Source of the DNA: Embiotoca jacksoni
Taxonomy: Eukaryota; Chordata; Actinopteri; Embiotocidae
DNA: 64,000 nucleotides
Assembly: GCA_022577435.1 (NCBI GenBank)
Contig: JAKOON010000041.1
Location: forward strand, 2,129,501 to 2,193,500
Reading direction: 5' to 3'
Notes under the pieces: generated by a model
What the model saw: the letters and a program-made list of their open reading frames with translations, nothing else
Databases searched by the model: none
Told to the model about the DNA's origin: nothing
Program-made: the position numbers and the translations under genes
In this document: positions 22,975 through 33,945 of the stretch, one piece after another
How the letters are laid out: every line of letters starts with the position of its first letter
How positions within the stretch are numbered: position 1 is the first letter of the stretch

Positions 22975-24690
22975 TTTAACCCATATTAGTTCAAACCAAG
23001 CAGCAACCAACAGTGACGTCACCAACTGATTTGTGAACGGCCGCTATGAAGCCTCGTGTTTGACTTTTCCGTCATCACCATCTTTGCTCGTTCGGAGCCA
23101 GAAGTGACCTTATTTGGACGAGCTGGGGGAGGAGCCAGCGGTGGATCTGAATCGATCTGATTGGAAACTTGAGGACAGTATGCCCCACCCACATATTGCA
23201 GAAACCTGACTGGACCACAGACCTGTCAATCAACCAGTACACAACACACGCCCCTGAGTATATTGTTTTTGAGTCTTAATATCTAAATGATGATGGGATT
23301 ATTTTCAGATGGACCGCCAGAAAATGAATAAGAAGAGTGACTTACTGTATACTGAGCACACTAACAGTCTGATTTATTAAAGATTTGAGTCTGTAAAATC
23401 ACATGCAAACTTCACAGCACCTGCAAACTAATGTCCAAGCAGATCTACTGACGACGTGCAGTGAGGATTGTGTCTTTTTAAATTTAACACACGTTGTCCA
23501 TTCTGCATGTTTGCCTGCATCATATGTAATATTGGGTGTTTCTGCTTGAAGGTGTAAAATACTGAGAAACATGGAAATAGAACAATTTATCACCCGCAAC
23601 GATATTTACTGAACCTGGAAGTAGAAACAGAAGTGATTGTTGTGTATTTTAGTACAACTGAAGGTTTTAATCAGATGAACATCAAGAGACACAGCTGCTC
23701 TTATTGTGAAGGAGACACGGCTGCTCTTATTGTGAAGGAGACGCAGGAAACCAGAGAATACGTAGAGAACGAGGTTTTACACCCGTTAAACATTTCTGAT
23801 GTCAGAGGCAGAAATGATTCAGACATATCGTTTGTCCAGCGTTGACATTTCTGAGTTATTGAATGAACTGAAAGATGATTGACAGCCAACAACAAGGAGG
23901 AGCCACAAAATACCAGCAAAGTCAAAACTTCTCCTGACTCAGCATTTTGCTGCCTCTGGGTGGTTCCAGCGTATCTCTGCTTGGATCTCCCTCCAGTCCT
24001 GTTGTTCAGGTGAGCTGTTACATCCTGAATGAGTCCTGCAGAATTCACAGGTAGCTTCATCAGGTTCACGAGACCTCCAGGAACTCCATGAAACATCAGC
24101 TGCTCATCACAGAAAGATCTGGACCTGCTGATCAGTGTCTGTTAGAGGATCTCATCCACCGTCCTCCTCTTTTATTTGACCATGTTTTATTATGAAGCCT
24201 TTTTTTCACCTTTTTATTTTTCCTACAGTTTTTACTTTCTTGCTGATAATCTCCTATAAAGTGTTTTGTTCTTGTTATTTTTATATTTCTTAATTTCAGT
24301 GGGACCAGATTTCCTTTTCTTTTTGTGGTCGTTCTGTTTTTTAATAGCTGGAATCACTTTAACACGCAAACCCTCATTTAAATACAGAGATTTACACCTG
24401 ATATCAATGACGCAATCACTCAGTTAATCACCTGCAAAAAGGGTGCGACGTTTGTTTTCTAACTTTTGGAAGGAACACGCAATTTAGGAGCTTTATTTGA
24501 GATTTTAGTAAATGTGACACGTGAAAAAAAGTGTGTTGACTTTGCATCGTGAAAGAAGTTGATTATGGAGCTGGAGGCTTTTTGGAGCCAAACTCTAGTG
24601 GAACTTAGTGGTTTTGCAGGTTAACACACTTCCGTATCGGCCTCATTTTTAGACCCGTGGGCTACGTCTACTTTCACATACAGCCAATGG
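22975..24690 (+). mobile_element. Dispersed repeat family R, copy split by transposon T
   Basis: The left part (22975-about 23345) has the family landmarks, including a perfect CRE-type TGACGTCA at 23014-23021, ggacgagctgggggaggagc and cctgtcaatcaa. The right part resumes at about 24535 with ggagctggaggctttttgga and ends near 24690. Transposon T at about 23370-24522 lies between, so R was already in place when T arrived. Confidence 0.75.
23370..24522 (+). mobile_element. Non-autonomous DNA transposon T, near full-length copy
   Basis: Its ends are ctgatttattaaagatttga and, inverted, gagattttagtaaat; the interior matches the T copies at 7.9 kb and 37.6 kb. It is about 1.15 kb long. It includes a direct duplication of a 27-bp segment (acacagctgctcttattgtg plus aaggag) at about 23690-23745. 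There is no transposase frame, so it depends on enzymes made elsewhere. The PIF/Harbinger assignment is tentative. Confidence 0.65.
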
Positions 24691-24930
24691 ACCCGTCAGA
24701 TCTCTCTTCTGGATTGGAAATAGCAAAAATTTACGAATGTCTTAATCAGAAACAAGTAAGTAAGATAAAACGTGCAGGATAATGAATATGTAGCAATAAT
24801 AAATAATAAATGTATTTTTTATATTTGCTCTAGTATTGATAGCAGAACCAATACACCTGAGCATATTGATATCACGCTCTGGTGCTGCTTTGGTACAGGT
24901 TTTGACAAATTGTTCCTGTCACTAATGAAT

Positions 24931-25870
24931 CTTCCTCTCAAAAGAGAGTTTTTCCTTCTGTTGGAGGTTTCTTCTGTTAAAAGAGAGTTTTTTTCTTTTT
25001 TTGGAGGTTTCTTCGGTTAAAAGAGAGTTTTTCCTTCCTTCTGTTGGAGGTTTTGTCCTGTTAAAAGAGAGTTTTTCCTTCCTTCTGTTGGTGGTTTCTT
25101 CCTGTTAAAAGAGAGTTTTTCCTTCCATCTGTTGGAGATTTATTCTGTTAAAAGAGAGTTTTTCTTTCCGTTGGAGGTTTATTCTGTTAAAAGAGAGTTT
25201 TTTTCTTCCTTCTGTTGGAGGTTTATTCTGTTAAAAGAGAGTTTTTTTCTTCCTTCTGTTGGAGGTTTCTGTTAAAAGAGAGTTTTTCCTTCCTTCTGTT
25301 GGAGGTTTCTTCCTGTTAAAAAGAGAGTTTTTCCTTCCTTCTGTTGGAGGTTTCTTCTGTTAAAAGAGAGTTTTTCCTTCCTTCTGTTGCAGGTTTCTTC
25401 TGTCAATAGAGAGTTTTTCCTTCCATCTGTTGGAGGTTTCTTCGGTTAAAAGAGTTTTTCCTTCCTTCTGTTGCAGGTTTCTTCTGTTAAAAGAGAGTTT
25501 TTCCTTCCATCTGTTGGAGGTTTATTCAGTTAAAAGAAAGTTTTTTCTTCTGTTGGAGGTTTCTTCTGTTAAAAGAAAGTTTTTCTTTCCATCTGTTGGA
25601 GGTTTCTTCTGTTAGGAGAGTTTGTCCTTCCATCTGTTGGAGGTTTCTTCCTGTTAAAAGGGAGATTTTGTTTCCCTTTGTTGGAGGTTTTACTCCCTTA
25701 AAGAGGATTTTTTTTTTTCCTCTTTGCTTACTTTAGGATTTTTTTAATTGTTGGATTCCTCTTTATAATGCTGTAAAGTACTGTTGTAAGGACTTTACTG
25801 TGTTAAATGCCTTGAAATAACCTGTGTCATGATTTGACACTCTATAAATAAAATAAATTGAATTAAAGTG
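24931..25870 (+). repeat. Minisatellite grown from a LINE 3' UTR, ending in the LINE tail
   Basis: About 18 units of roughly 35-47 bp, built from gttaaaagagagtttttcct, tccttctgttggaggt and ttcttct, run to about 25690. The sequence then continues directly into a LINE 3' tail (aaaagt/actgttgtaaggactttact and ctctataaataaaataaattg) ending at about 25870. The unit is the same segment that appears once, inverted, in the L2-like insertion at about 46030-46090. Confidence 0.9.
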
Positions 25871-26524
25871 AAAATTGAATTAAAACAGAATTTTGATACC
25901 CACCTTTAGGTATGAAGCTGTGCAGAGGATGGAAAAAACTGTCACTTACACAGCGTTACAGACCCGTGCCCACTGAATAATACGAGTTATATAAAGTGAT
26001 TTGCAACAACATTTAAGAGGCTTACTCTTACGAAACCACCAGCTTTGACCCTGAAAACATCTCTGTCCTGCCTTAAAAAAGGAACCAACAACCAAAGTCT
26101 CCGCAATTACTGCATGTTTCCATCAAAATGTAAAATGTTCAAGTTTTGCATTAATTTGTGACAAGTGCAAAAGGAAATGCTAATAATTTGTTTCATTCGC
26201 AGCTTTAATGCTCATGTATTTTGTAAGAACTGGCAAGATTACATATTTTATTGAACACTCAGCACTAATATGTTGCTGCCTCCCACATTAAATGTATTTA
26301 ATATTGATATATATATTGATTTAATTTGTCTTTTCTCATCCACACAGTTTGATGATTCTGCTACATTTTTACAGCATTTCCACAGTTTGATTATATGCAG
26401 TTCTAAAGTCAAGATGAAGATGAGGGTTATAATTAAGGTTATAAACAATACCACTCCCTCATGATATCAGATAAGATGTTAACCCAGGTCTGTAGTGTCA
26501 AAGGATGTGTCATTATGTAAGTTA
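25871..26524. other. No supported gene; AT-rich
   Basis: AT-rich sequence with only short open frames and no recognisable features. Confidence 0.5.
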
Positions 26525-26700
26525 TACAACCCTGTTTCCGAAAAAGTTGTGACTCTGTAAAATGTAAATAAAAACAGAATGTGATGATTTGAAAAGCCCA
26601 TAAACCCTTATTTAATTGCAAATAGACTAAAGATAACATATCAAGTTCTGAAACTGAGAAATGTTACTGTTTATATAATATAAGCTCTTTTTGAATTTCA
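26525..26700 (+). mobile_element. Tc1/mariner-like terminal fragment
   Basis: It starts tacaaccctgtttccgaaaa and continues with gtaaaatgtaaataaaaaca, gatttg and a degraded subterminal region. This is the same family as at 5.1, 50.2 and 59.8 kb; only the left terminus remains. Confidence 0.75.
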
Positions 26701-27272
26701 TGTCAATGATTCCCGTTATACCCAACGACAAAAGTTACATCACTGTAACTCTACATTTCTGCCTACAGTGGGACATCTTAGCACAAAGAGATCGGACCCA
26801 TCTTTGTCCTCGTAATTGGTCAACCCCACAGCTAATTGCCTGTCAGGCCGTAAGAGCACAAAAACTGACGTACTGTATGACACACAGAGGAAGAAAAAAA
26901 GGATGGATAAAGGGTTGAAGGACGGAGGCTGCAGGATGAATCAAACACATACAGACCCTCCTCTGAAAGTCCGCCTACTAAAACAGACACCGAGGCTACA
27001 TGGAGTGTAATTGAAAACCAATTACAGTCCTCTGTCTTCATGCATTTTCTTAACCTCACGTCTACACTGTGTGCACAATTATTAGGCAAGTGAGTATTTT
27101 GACCATATCATCATTTTTATGCATATTTTCCAACTCCCAGCTGTATAAACTTGAATGCCTATTGGATTTAAGCATATCAGGTGTAATGAGGGAGGGTGTG
27201 GCCTAAGGAGATCAATACCCTATATCAAGGTGTGCATTATTATTATGCAGCTTCTTTTCCTCAGGAGGCAAA

Positions 27273-27464
27273 ATGGGCCAAAAAAGAGATTTAACTGACT
27301 CTGAAAAGTCAAACATTTTAAAAAGTCTTTCAGAGGGATGCAGCACTCTTAAAATTGCTCAGATATTGGAGCGTGATCACAGAACCATCAAACGTTTTGT
27401 TGCAAATAGTCAACAGGGTCGCAAGAAACGTGTTGAGAAAAAAAAGATGCAAATGAACTGCTGA
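27273..27464 (+). pseudogene. Tc1-type transposase, N-terminal DNA-binding region (broken)
   Basis: A 63-codon open piece begins MGQKRDLTDSEK and continues through a homeodomain-like helix-turn-helix (SEGCSTLKIAQIL, RDHRTIKRFV) to a basic stretch (GRKKRVEKKK). This would be the terminal-repeat-binding part of the transposase. It ends at a premature stop, and the rest of the gene continues in other frames to about 27700 before the inserted sequences. Confidence 0.8.
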
Positions 27465-27785
27465 AGATTTGAGAAGAATGAAACGTGAAGCTACCAGGAA
27501 GCCATGATCCTCCAGCTGTCATATTCCAGAACTGAAACCTACCTGGAGACCCCAGAAGTACAAGATGTTCAGTGTTCAGAGACCTGGCCGAGGGAAGGAA
27601 GGCTGAAACCCGACACCACTGAACAAACGTTAAGATGGGGCCAAGAAATATCTGAAGACAGATTCCTCAAAGGTTTCATGGACCGATGAGATGAGAGTGA
27701 CTCTTGGACCAGATGGACGGGCCCCCGTGGCCGGATGGGCCCGCGGCCGGATGGGCCAGCGGCCGGATGGGCCCATGGGCGGATC

Positions 27786-27890
27786 TGTTATGTGGTGGTG
27801 TTTTACCAGGACCCAAATGTAGGCTCACAGACTCGGGTTTTAGTTCCAAAATACAGTCTTTAATCCAACAACCAGAAAACAAACAAACAA
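27786..27890 (-). mobile_element. LTR end fragment (inverted)
   Basis: It begins tgttatgtggtggtg. On the minus strand it reads as an LTR 3' end: a ttaaagactgtatttt segment, a catttgggtcctgg motif and a terminal cataaca. The solo LTR at 37732-38400 ends with a similar gcatttgggttcg then cataac arrangement. Only about 100 bp remain. The right boundary is uncertain. Confidence 0.45.
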
Positions 27891-28680
27891 ACAAAAGGTG
27901 GCACCTACAGGAGGTTTCTGCTGAAGGAGAACAGGAACCTCTCCAAACAGAGTCTGGGAGGTTGTGGTTGCTGCTGAACAAGTTGATCAACAGATCAAGA
28001 AACTGACAGAATCCATGAATGGAAGGATTATTACTGTTATTGAAAAGAAGATTAGGTTAGGTAGTTACTTTATTAATCCCCAAGGGGAATTTTTTTTCGC
28101 TACAGCAGCATACAGGAAAGCAATACAAAGCAATAAAATAACAGTAAAAAAATATTAAATATAAAATGCACAGTATATATACATATTTTTATATATAAAC
28201 AACCAAGAAACACAGACAACAGTGTCATTGTTTTGTGGTAGATTTTGCCAGAGGTGAGTTATTGTAGTCTTATTGCAGTGGGCAGGAATGATCTCCTGTA
28301 TCTGGAATGATCTCCTGTATCACCTCTCCCCCCCAGCAGACTACTAGAAGTACAGTTCACTGGCCACAACAGATGGTAGAACATCTCCAACATCTTGTTG
28401 CACACATTGAAGGATCGAAGTTTCCTCAAGAAAAAGAGTCGACTAATCACCTTCTTGTAGACAGCGTTGATGTTGGTCTTCCAGTTCAGTCTGTTGTCAT
28501 GGAGACACCCAGGTACTTGTACTCCTCCACCACGTCCACCTCCTCTCCCAGAACTCTCAGCGGTTGTGGAGCCGTCGTCTTCCTCCTGAAGTCGACCACC
28601 ATCTCTCTGGTCTTGGCCACGTTCAGGAGGAGGTGATTTCTACCAGCCCACTCCACAAAGTCCTCCATTACTGCCCTGTA

Positions 28681-28897
28681 CTCCTCCTCCCGTCCATCCC
28701 TTATACACCCGACCACTGACTCTTCCTCCCGTCCATCCCTTATACACCGTCCACTGACTCCTCCTCCCGTCCATCCTTTATACACCTGACACTGACTCCT
28801 CCTCCCATCCATCCCTTATACACCGTCCACTGACTCCTCCTCCCGTCCATCCCTTATACACCGTCCACTGACTCCTCCTCCCGTCCATCCCTTATAC
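28681..28897. repeat. 38-bp minisatellite inside the LINE
   Basis: Nearly six copies of a 38-bp unit (tgactcctcctcccgtccat plus cccttatacaccgtccac) lie within the reverse transcriptase region. On the minus strand they encode repeats of a CIRDGREEE-type segment. One more partial unit lies at 29215-29258, across the SINE insertion, so the SINE landed inside this array. Confidence 0.92.
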
Positions 28898-29199
28898 TTT
28901 TTTTATTTTTTTATTTTATTTCACTTTATTAATCCCTGAGGGGAAATTTCTTCACTACAGCAGGGGGGCTGTCAGGGGGGAGCTGCTGCAGCAGGCTGCC
29001 ACTAGCGCGGCGCCAGGTAACCTGACCTGAGGTGCATGTTTTTGGATGATGGGAGGAAGTCGGAGAACCCGGAGAGAACCCACGCAAGCACAGGGAGAAC
29101 ATGCAAACTCCGCACAGAAAGGCCCAGGACCGGATTCGAACCCGGAACCTTTTTGCTGTGAGGCGACAATGCTAACCACTGCACCACCGTGCCGCCCTA
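28898..29199 (-). mobile_element. tRNA-derived SINE
   Basis: On the minus strand it starts gggcggcacggtggtgcagt. A pol III A-box-like TGGTGCAGTGG lies at 29176-29186 and a consensus B box GGTTCGAATCC at 29132-29142. A body with catgttctccctgtgcttgc follows. The tail reads cagggattaataaagtgaaa and A-rich sequence. The tail resembles the 3' end of the surrounding LINE, the usual sign that a SINE uses that LINE's reverse transcriptase. It interrupts the 38-bp minisatellite. Confidence 0.88.
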
Positions 29200-31177
29200 A
29201 ACCGACCTACACCGACTGCTGACTCCTCCTCCCGTCCATCCCTTATACACCGTCCACTGCAGAGTCATCAGAGAACTTCTGCAGATGTCTTGACTCTGAG
29301 TTGTTCTGGAAGTCAGTTGTGTATAAGGTGAACAGGAAGGAGACAGAACAGTTCCCTGAGGAGCTCCAGTACCACTGACCACCGTATCAGACAGCACACT
29401 GCCCAGACGGACAAACTGTGGTCTGCCTGTCAGGTAGTCAGTGATCCAGGAGACGGTGGGCGCGTCCACCCCCACCACCCGCAGCTTCTCCCTCAGTAGC
29501 AGTGGTTGGATGGTGTTGAATGCACTGGAGAAATCAAAGAAAGTGATTCTCACAGAGTCACCGGTTCCATCCAGGTGAGATTGAGCTCGTTGCAGCAGGT
29601 AGATGATGGCGTCGTCCACTCCCACATGAGGCTGGTACGCAAATTGTAGAGGGTCCAGAGAAGATTTCACCAGCGGTCTGAGGTGGGCCAAGACCAGCCT
29701 CTCCAGAACCTTCATCACATGAGATGTGAGGGCAACCGGTCGGTAGTCGTTGAGGCCAGATGGAGTCGTCTTCTTGGGGACAGGAACCAGACAGGACGTC
29801 TTCCACAGCACCGGGACCTCCTCCTGCTTCAGACTCAGGTTGAAGAGGTGTTGTAGGACCTCAGCCAGCTGGACGGCGCAGGTCTTCAGGACCCCGGGGC
29901 CAATGTCGTCAGGTCTTCAGGACCCCGGGGCCGATGCCGTCAGGCCCTGCAGCCTTGCGCTGGTGGAGTCTCTCCAGCTGTCTCCTAACCTGGCCAGTCG
30001 TCACAGAGAGGGGTGGGGGGGTCACGGTGTCAATGGAGGAAGAGCCCTTTGAAGTTGAGGGCTCTGTGTCCATGCAGCTCACCAGGGGGGGCAGAGGGGG
30101 GAGGGGGAGAGGCAGCAGAGGTGTTTGGGAGGTGTGAGGTGTGGAGGAGACAGATGAGGGTGGTGAACTAAACCTGTTGAAGAGTTTAGCTGATTGTTCC
30201 TCTCCAGGTTCCCCCTGGTTGTTCCTCTCCAGGTTCCCCCTGGTTGTCTCTCCCGCCCCTTGAACACAGTAATCTCCTTCATACCAGTCCACATCTCCCT
30301 CACGTTGTTCTGTTGGAGTTTGGCCTCCAGCTTCCTCCTGTAGGAGTCCTTGCACTCCCTGAGCTTCTCCTTCAGGTGGCGCTGCACTCTCCTGAGCTCC
30401 TCCCTGTCCCCAGACCTGAAGGCTGCTTTCTTCTTATTAAGAAGCACCTTCAGGTCACTGGTGATCCACGGCTTGTTGTTGGGGAAGCAGTGTACAGTCC
30501 GGGATGGTACGGTGGTGTATTCACAGAATTTAATGTATTCTGTGATACAGTCTGTCCTGCTGTTGATGTCCTCCCCATGTGGTCCACACAGCACATCCCA
30601 GTCCGTGGACTCAAAGCAGTCCTGCAGGGCATCTTTAGCCTCCTGTGTCCACCTCCTCACAGTCCTGGTGGTCACAGGCTGCCTCTGCACCAGGGGGACA
30701 TACTTTGGTGTCAGCAGGACCAGGTTGTGGTCTGATCTACCAAGGGGGGGAAGGGCAGTAGTACTGTATGCATCCATGGCATTAGCATACAGTAGGTCCA
30801 GGGTTTTATTGTTCCGGGTGGGGCAGTTAACATACTGGTGCAAAGTTGGCAGTACTTTATCCAGACTGGTTAAAGTCTCCAGTAACGAACAAAAATGCAC
30901 CGTGATGCTGATTCTGCAGTTTAGACACAGTGGAGTTGATGGTGTCCACTGCTGCCTCTACGTCAGCTGATGGAGGAACGTACACAGCGATAACAATGGC
31001 GGACATGAACTCCCTCGGTAAATAATACGGACGCATCCCCACGGCTAGAAGTTCAATGTCCGGGCTACAGAAACGTTCCTTCACACACACATGGTCGGGA
31101 TTACACCACCTCTCGTTCACATAGACTTCAATCCCTCCACCTTTCTTCTTACCGCTCTGCACAACGTCTCTGTCCGC

Positions 31178-31735
31178 CCGAACGGTCCTGAAGCAGGGAA
31201 CGGTCCTGAAACAGGGAACGGTCCTGAAGCAGGGAACGGTCCTGAAACAGGGAACGGTCCTGAAGCAGGGAACGGTCCTGAAGCAGGGAACGGTCCTGAA
31301 ACAGGGAACGGTCCTGAAGCAGGGAACGGTCCTGAAGCTGGGAACGGTCCTGAAGCAGGGAACGGTCCTGAAGCAGGGAACGGTCCTGAAGCTGGGAACG
31401 GTCCTGAAGCAGGGAACGGTCCTGAAGCTGGGAACGGTCCTGAAGCAGGGAACGGTCCTGAAGCCGGGAACGGTCCTGAAGCAGGGAACGGTCCTGAAGC
31501 AGGGAACGGTCCTGAAGCAGGGAGCGGTCCTGAAGCAGGGTACGGTCCTGAAGCAGGGTACGGTCCTGAAGCAGGGAGCGGTCCTGAAGCAGGGAACGGT
31601 CCTGAAGCAGGGAGCGGTCCTGAAGCAGGGTACAGTCCTGAAGCAGGGAGCGGTCCTGAAGCCGGGAACGGTCCTGAAACAGGGAACGGTCCTGAAGCAG
31701 GGAGCGGTCCTGAAGCAGGGTACGGTCCTGAAGCC
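31178..31735 (-). repeat. 18-bp coding minisatellite in the LINE endonuclease
   Basis: About 31 units of 18 bp (on the plus strand ggtcctgaagcagggaac with A/G/T variants) keep the LINE frame open as CFRTVP repeats. They expand what should be a single GFRTVR motif between HSVAAP and ADRD in the endonuclease domain. The plus strand is also open (GPEAGN repeats) purely because of the period. Confidence 0.95.
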
Positions 31736-32617
31736 GGGTGCGGCCACACTGTGGTCCGGGAGATGTGAGTGCAGCCATGTCTCAGTGAAACACATGATGC
31801 TGCACTCCCGGTACTCTCTCTGGGTCTTTACCAGCGCGCCGAGCTCGTCCGTCTTATTGGCCAACGACCTCACGTTCCCCATTAAGATCGCCGGTACCGA
31901 TGGTTCATATCTCCTCCTCTTCACCTTCAATTTAGCTCCAGCTCTGCGACCCCGACGTCTTCTACGAAGTTCCTCTGGGATTTCAGGCCTCGCTCCGGGC
32001 AGCAGTAGAGGTCTACTCAGCATGATCAGCTGATCGCGAGAGTAAACAAAGGCACCAGTCCGCTGTGCGTAGCTCTCCGTTACGAAGAGGGAAAAAAGTA
32101 ACAGAAGAGCCACCAAAAAAGAGGAAAAAAAGTTATGGTCCATTGTCTGACCGTCACTTAAACAAAACGTTAAGAAAAAAGAAAAAAAAAAACTCCGAAG
32201 AGAGGAGAAAGAAAGAAAAAAATACTTAAAACAAACACACTCGGGGGAGCTGCTGTAACAGGCTGCCACTAGCACGGCGCCACCTATCGATGTTGAAGGG
32301 CGGCTATATTGGTCACTGATGTTTTTTTAAAATGTTTATTAATAAATTGAGTTGTTCTCACTTTAACAGATGAAAATAAACAAGTGAGATGGGGAAATTT
32401 TTGTTTTTCATTTAGTTGCATAATAATTCTGCACTAATAGTTGCCCAATAATTGTACACAGATATTCTCCTAAGAAAGCCAAAACCTCACTTTTACTTTC
32501 TTAAATATTCAGGTTTGAGGTTTATTAACATTTTGGATTGACTGAGAGCCCTGTAGTTGTTCAATAATTAAATTAATCCTCAAAAATACAACTTGCCTAA
32601 TAATTGTGCACACAGTG

Positions 32618-33384
32618 TATTTCAAGTTTGATACATACGATGTTCAACCGGTGTCGTTGTGTAAAAGGCAGAGCACGGTAAAGAAGAAGGTGAAGAAGCT
32701 CTCAGTTGGATTGATGCAGCTCTAAAAAGGTTACTTTCATTTTGTCCCTTTGATTTATCACAAAGTTGAAGATTGTGTTTTCTTTGACCGAACTTGTTAA
32801 ATTTAAAATATGCTGCCATAACTTTAATGCATTTTGTATTTGCAATCAAATTTAGGAGACATGTTCAAATATCAACTCAGACCATCCTGCAAAAGTCACT
32901 TGTATTTCACCTCCAGCACCTGGAGAAGAAAGAAAAGAAAATCCAGTCTGACACGTTGCTGCACCAGCAACGTGTCAGACTGGATTTTCTTTCTTCCAAT
33001 ATTAATGCCCATTTTTAAGTCTTCCTTTAAAGATTCTGACCTTCTCCAGACTCCATCCAGTTATTCTGTTTACTTTGCACCATATTAAGATTATGTAGGT
33101 TCCCTTTTTTTATTATTACATTTAGACAATTCTCTGAGTAATGTCTTGCTTTTGGCAGCTTTTTAAATATAATTAATTTTGAAACTGGAAGATGAAGCTG
33201 TGGCTGCATCAGTTTAGAACAAAGACATTTAGGTTTGAGTGGTTCACCGTTTTCAAATGTCACATTTAAATATTGAAATATTTATGGATTTTCAAAGCTT
33301 CACTCATCCTTTGTTTTGTCATGCTTTGTAGTGTTGTGTATTGTGCTCGGCCATTGGGGCATGAACTCATGAATAAACATGAAA
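32618..33384. other. No supported gene; contains a perfect hairpin
   Basis: AT-rich sequence. A perfect inverted repeat lies at 32934-32992 and is listed separately. Confidence 0.5.
32934..32992. repeat. Perfect inverted repeat, 27-bp arms, 5-bp loop
   Basis: The left arm 32934-32960 (ending gtctgacacgttgct) is exactly complementary to the right arm 32966-32992 (starting agcaacgtgtcagac), with gcacc between. Both arms include the AG-rich outer part. A transcript in either direction would form a continuous 27-bp stem. It is not at the end of a recognised transposon. Confidence 0.95.
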
Positions 33385-33945
33385 CCACCAAGCAGAAACC
33401 ATCAGTGATGTCATCAACCATCAGTGATGTCATCGTTGGTTTGTGAACGTTATGAATCCTCCAGTTCAGATTCTGTCCGTCACCATCTTTGCTAGTTCGG
33501 AGCGGTTTGGAGCAGGAAGTGACCATATTTGGACGAGCTGGGGGAGGAGCCAGCGGTGGATCTGACCGATCTGATTGGAAACCTGATGATACTACGTCCC
33601 GCCCTGTAACCTGACTGCACCACAGGCCTGTCAATCAAACAGACACGCCCCCAAAAACAGGTCTTCTTGAATCTTCTTTTCTAATGAATGAGGGATTATT
33701 TTCAGATGGACCTCCAGAAAACTGATAAGAAGGAGTGACTTTAGCTAACAACACCGAGATAACTGATGGACACATTTTATTCACTTTGGATTTGATGAGA
33801 GAAGTTGAATGGGAGTCTATGGAGCCGGAGGCTTTTTGGAGCCGACCTCTAGTGGCACTCGCTGGTATTGCAGCTGAAGACACTTCTGGATCAGAACCAT
33901 TTTACAGACTTGAAGCTACGAACTCTTTTATATCCAGTCTGTTGA
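33385..33945 (+). mobile_element. Dispersed repeat family R, long copy
   Basis: Continuous match to the copies at 54.0 and 62.3 kb: catcagtgatgtcatc repeated twice, ggacgagctgggggaggagc, cctgtcaatcaaacagacac, ctgatggacacattttattc, cctctagtggcactcgctgg, ending near actcttttatatccagtc. The three copies look very similar by eye, suggesting fairly recent spread. Confidence 0.85.

Larger units (their letters stand above)
28053..32289 (-). mobile_element. CR1/Rex1-like LINE, near full length, frameshifted
   Basis: Minus-strand order from 32289: an N-terminal region with a repeat-expanded endonuclease (472-codon frame 32275-30857, with NVRSLANKTDEL, CFTETWLHSHLPDHS, GGGIEVYVNERW, VTGDFN). A linker (30900-30079, with PWITSDLKVLLNKKK) follows. 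Reverse transcriptase is at 29811-29197 (LVPVPKKTTPSGLNDYRPVAL, FFDFSSAFNTIQP, GAPQGTVLSP) and 28812-28259 (FVEWAGRNHLLLNVAKTREM, YKYLGVSM, RLFFLRKLRSFNV). The 3' end reads gggattaataaagtaacta on the minus strand. Frameshifts and a SINE insertion mean no intact polyprotein. It sits inside the Tc1-like transposon. The clade name comes from motif memory and is moderately certain. Confidence 0.82.
27065..32617 (+). mobile_element. Tc1-like transposon with perfect terminal repeats, split by a LINE
   Basis: Perfect 26-bp inverted termini (cactgtgtgcacaattatta plus ggcaag at 27065; the complement ends at 32617) are flanked by TA on both sides, the target site of Tc1 elements. The left part holds a promoter region, a start codon at 27273 and the helix-turn-helix N-terminus of a transposase. 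Frameshifts follow. The C-terminal portion is near 27955-28052, and the frame resumes at 32290 with GYIGH. A 4.2-kb LINE (about 28053-32289) and an LTR scrap at 27786 lie within it, so the element is dead. Confidence 0.85.

Noticed and set aside
24931..25690. Regular repeats of about 40 bp considered as a CRISPR array
   Set aside because: Units are contiguous without unique spacers and derive from a LINE 3' UTR; the genome is vertebrate.
31091..31768. Plus-strand 225-codon GPEAGN-repeat frame, superficially collagen- or antifreeze-like
   Set aside because: It is the antisense of the LINE endonuclease array; the minus strand shows flanking LINE protein motifs in frame.
32934..32992. Hairpin as a miRNA precursor
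   Set aside because: Perfect pairing and purine-rich outer arms are atypical of miRNA precursors; no supporting family recognised.
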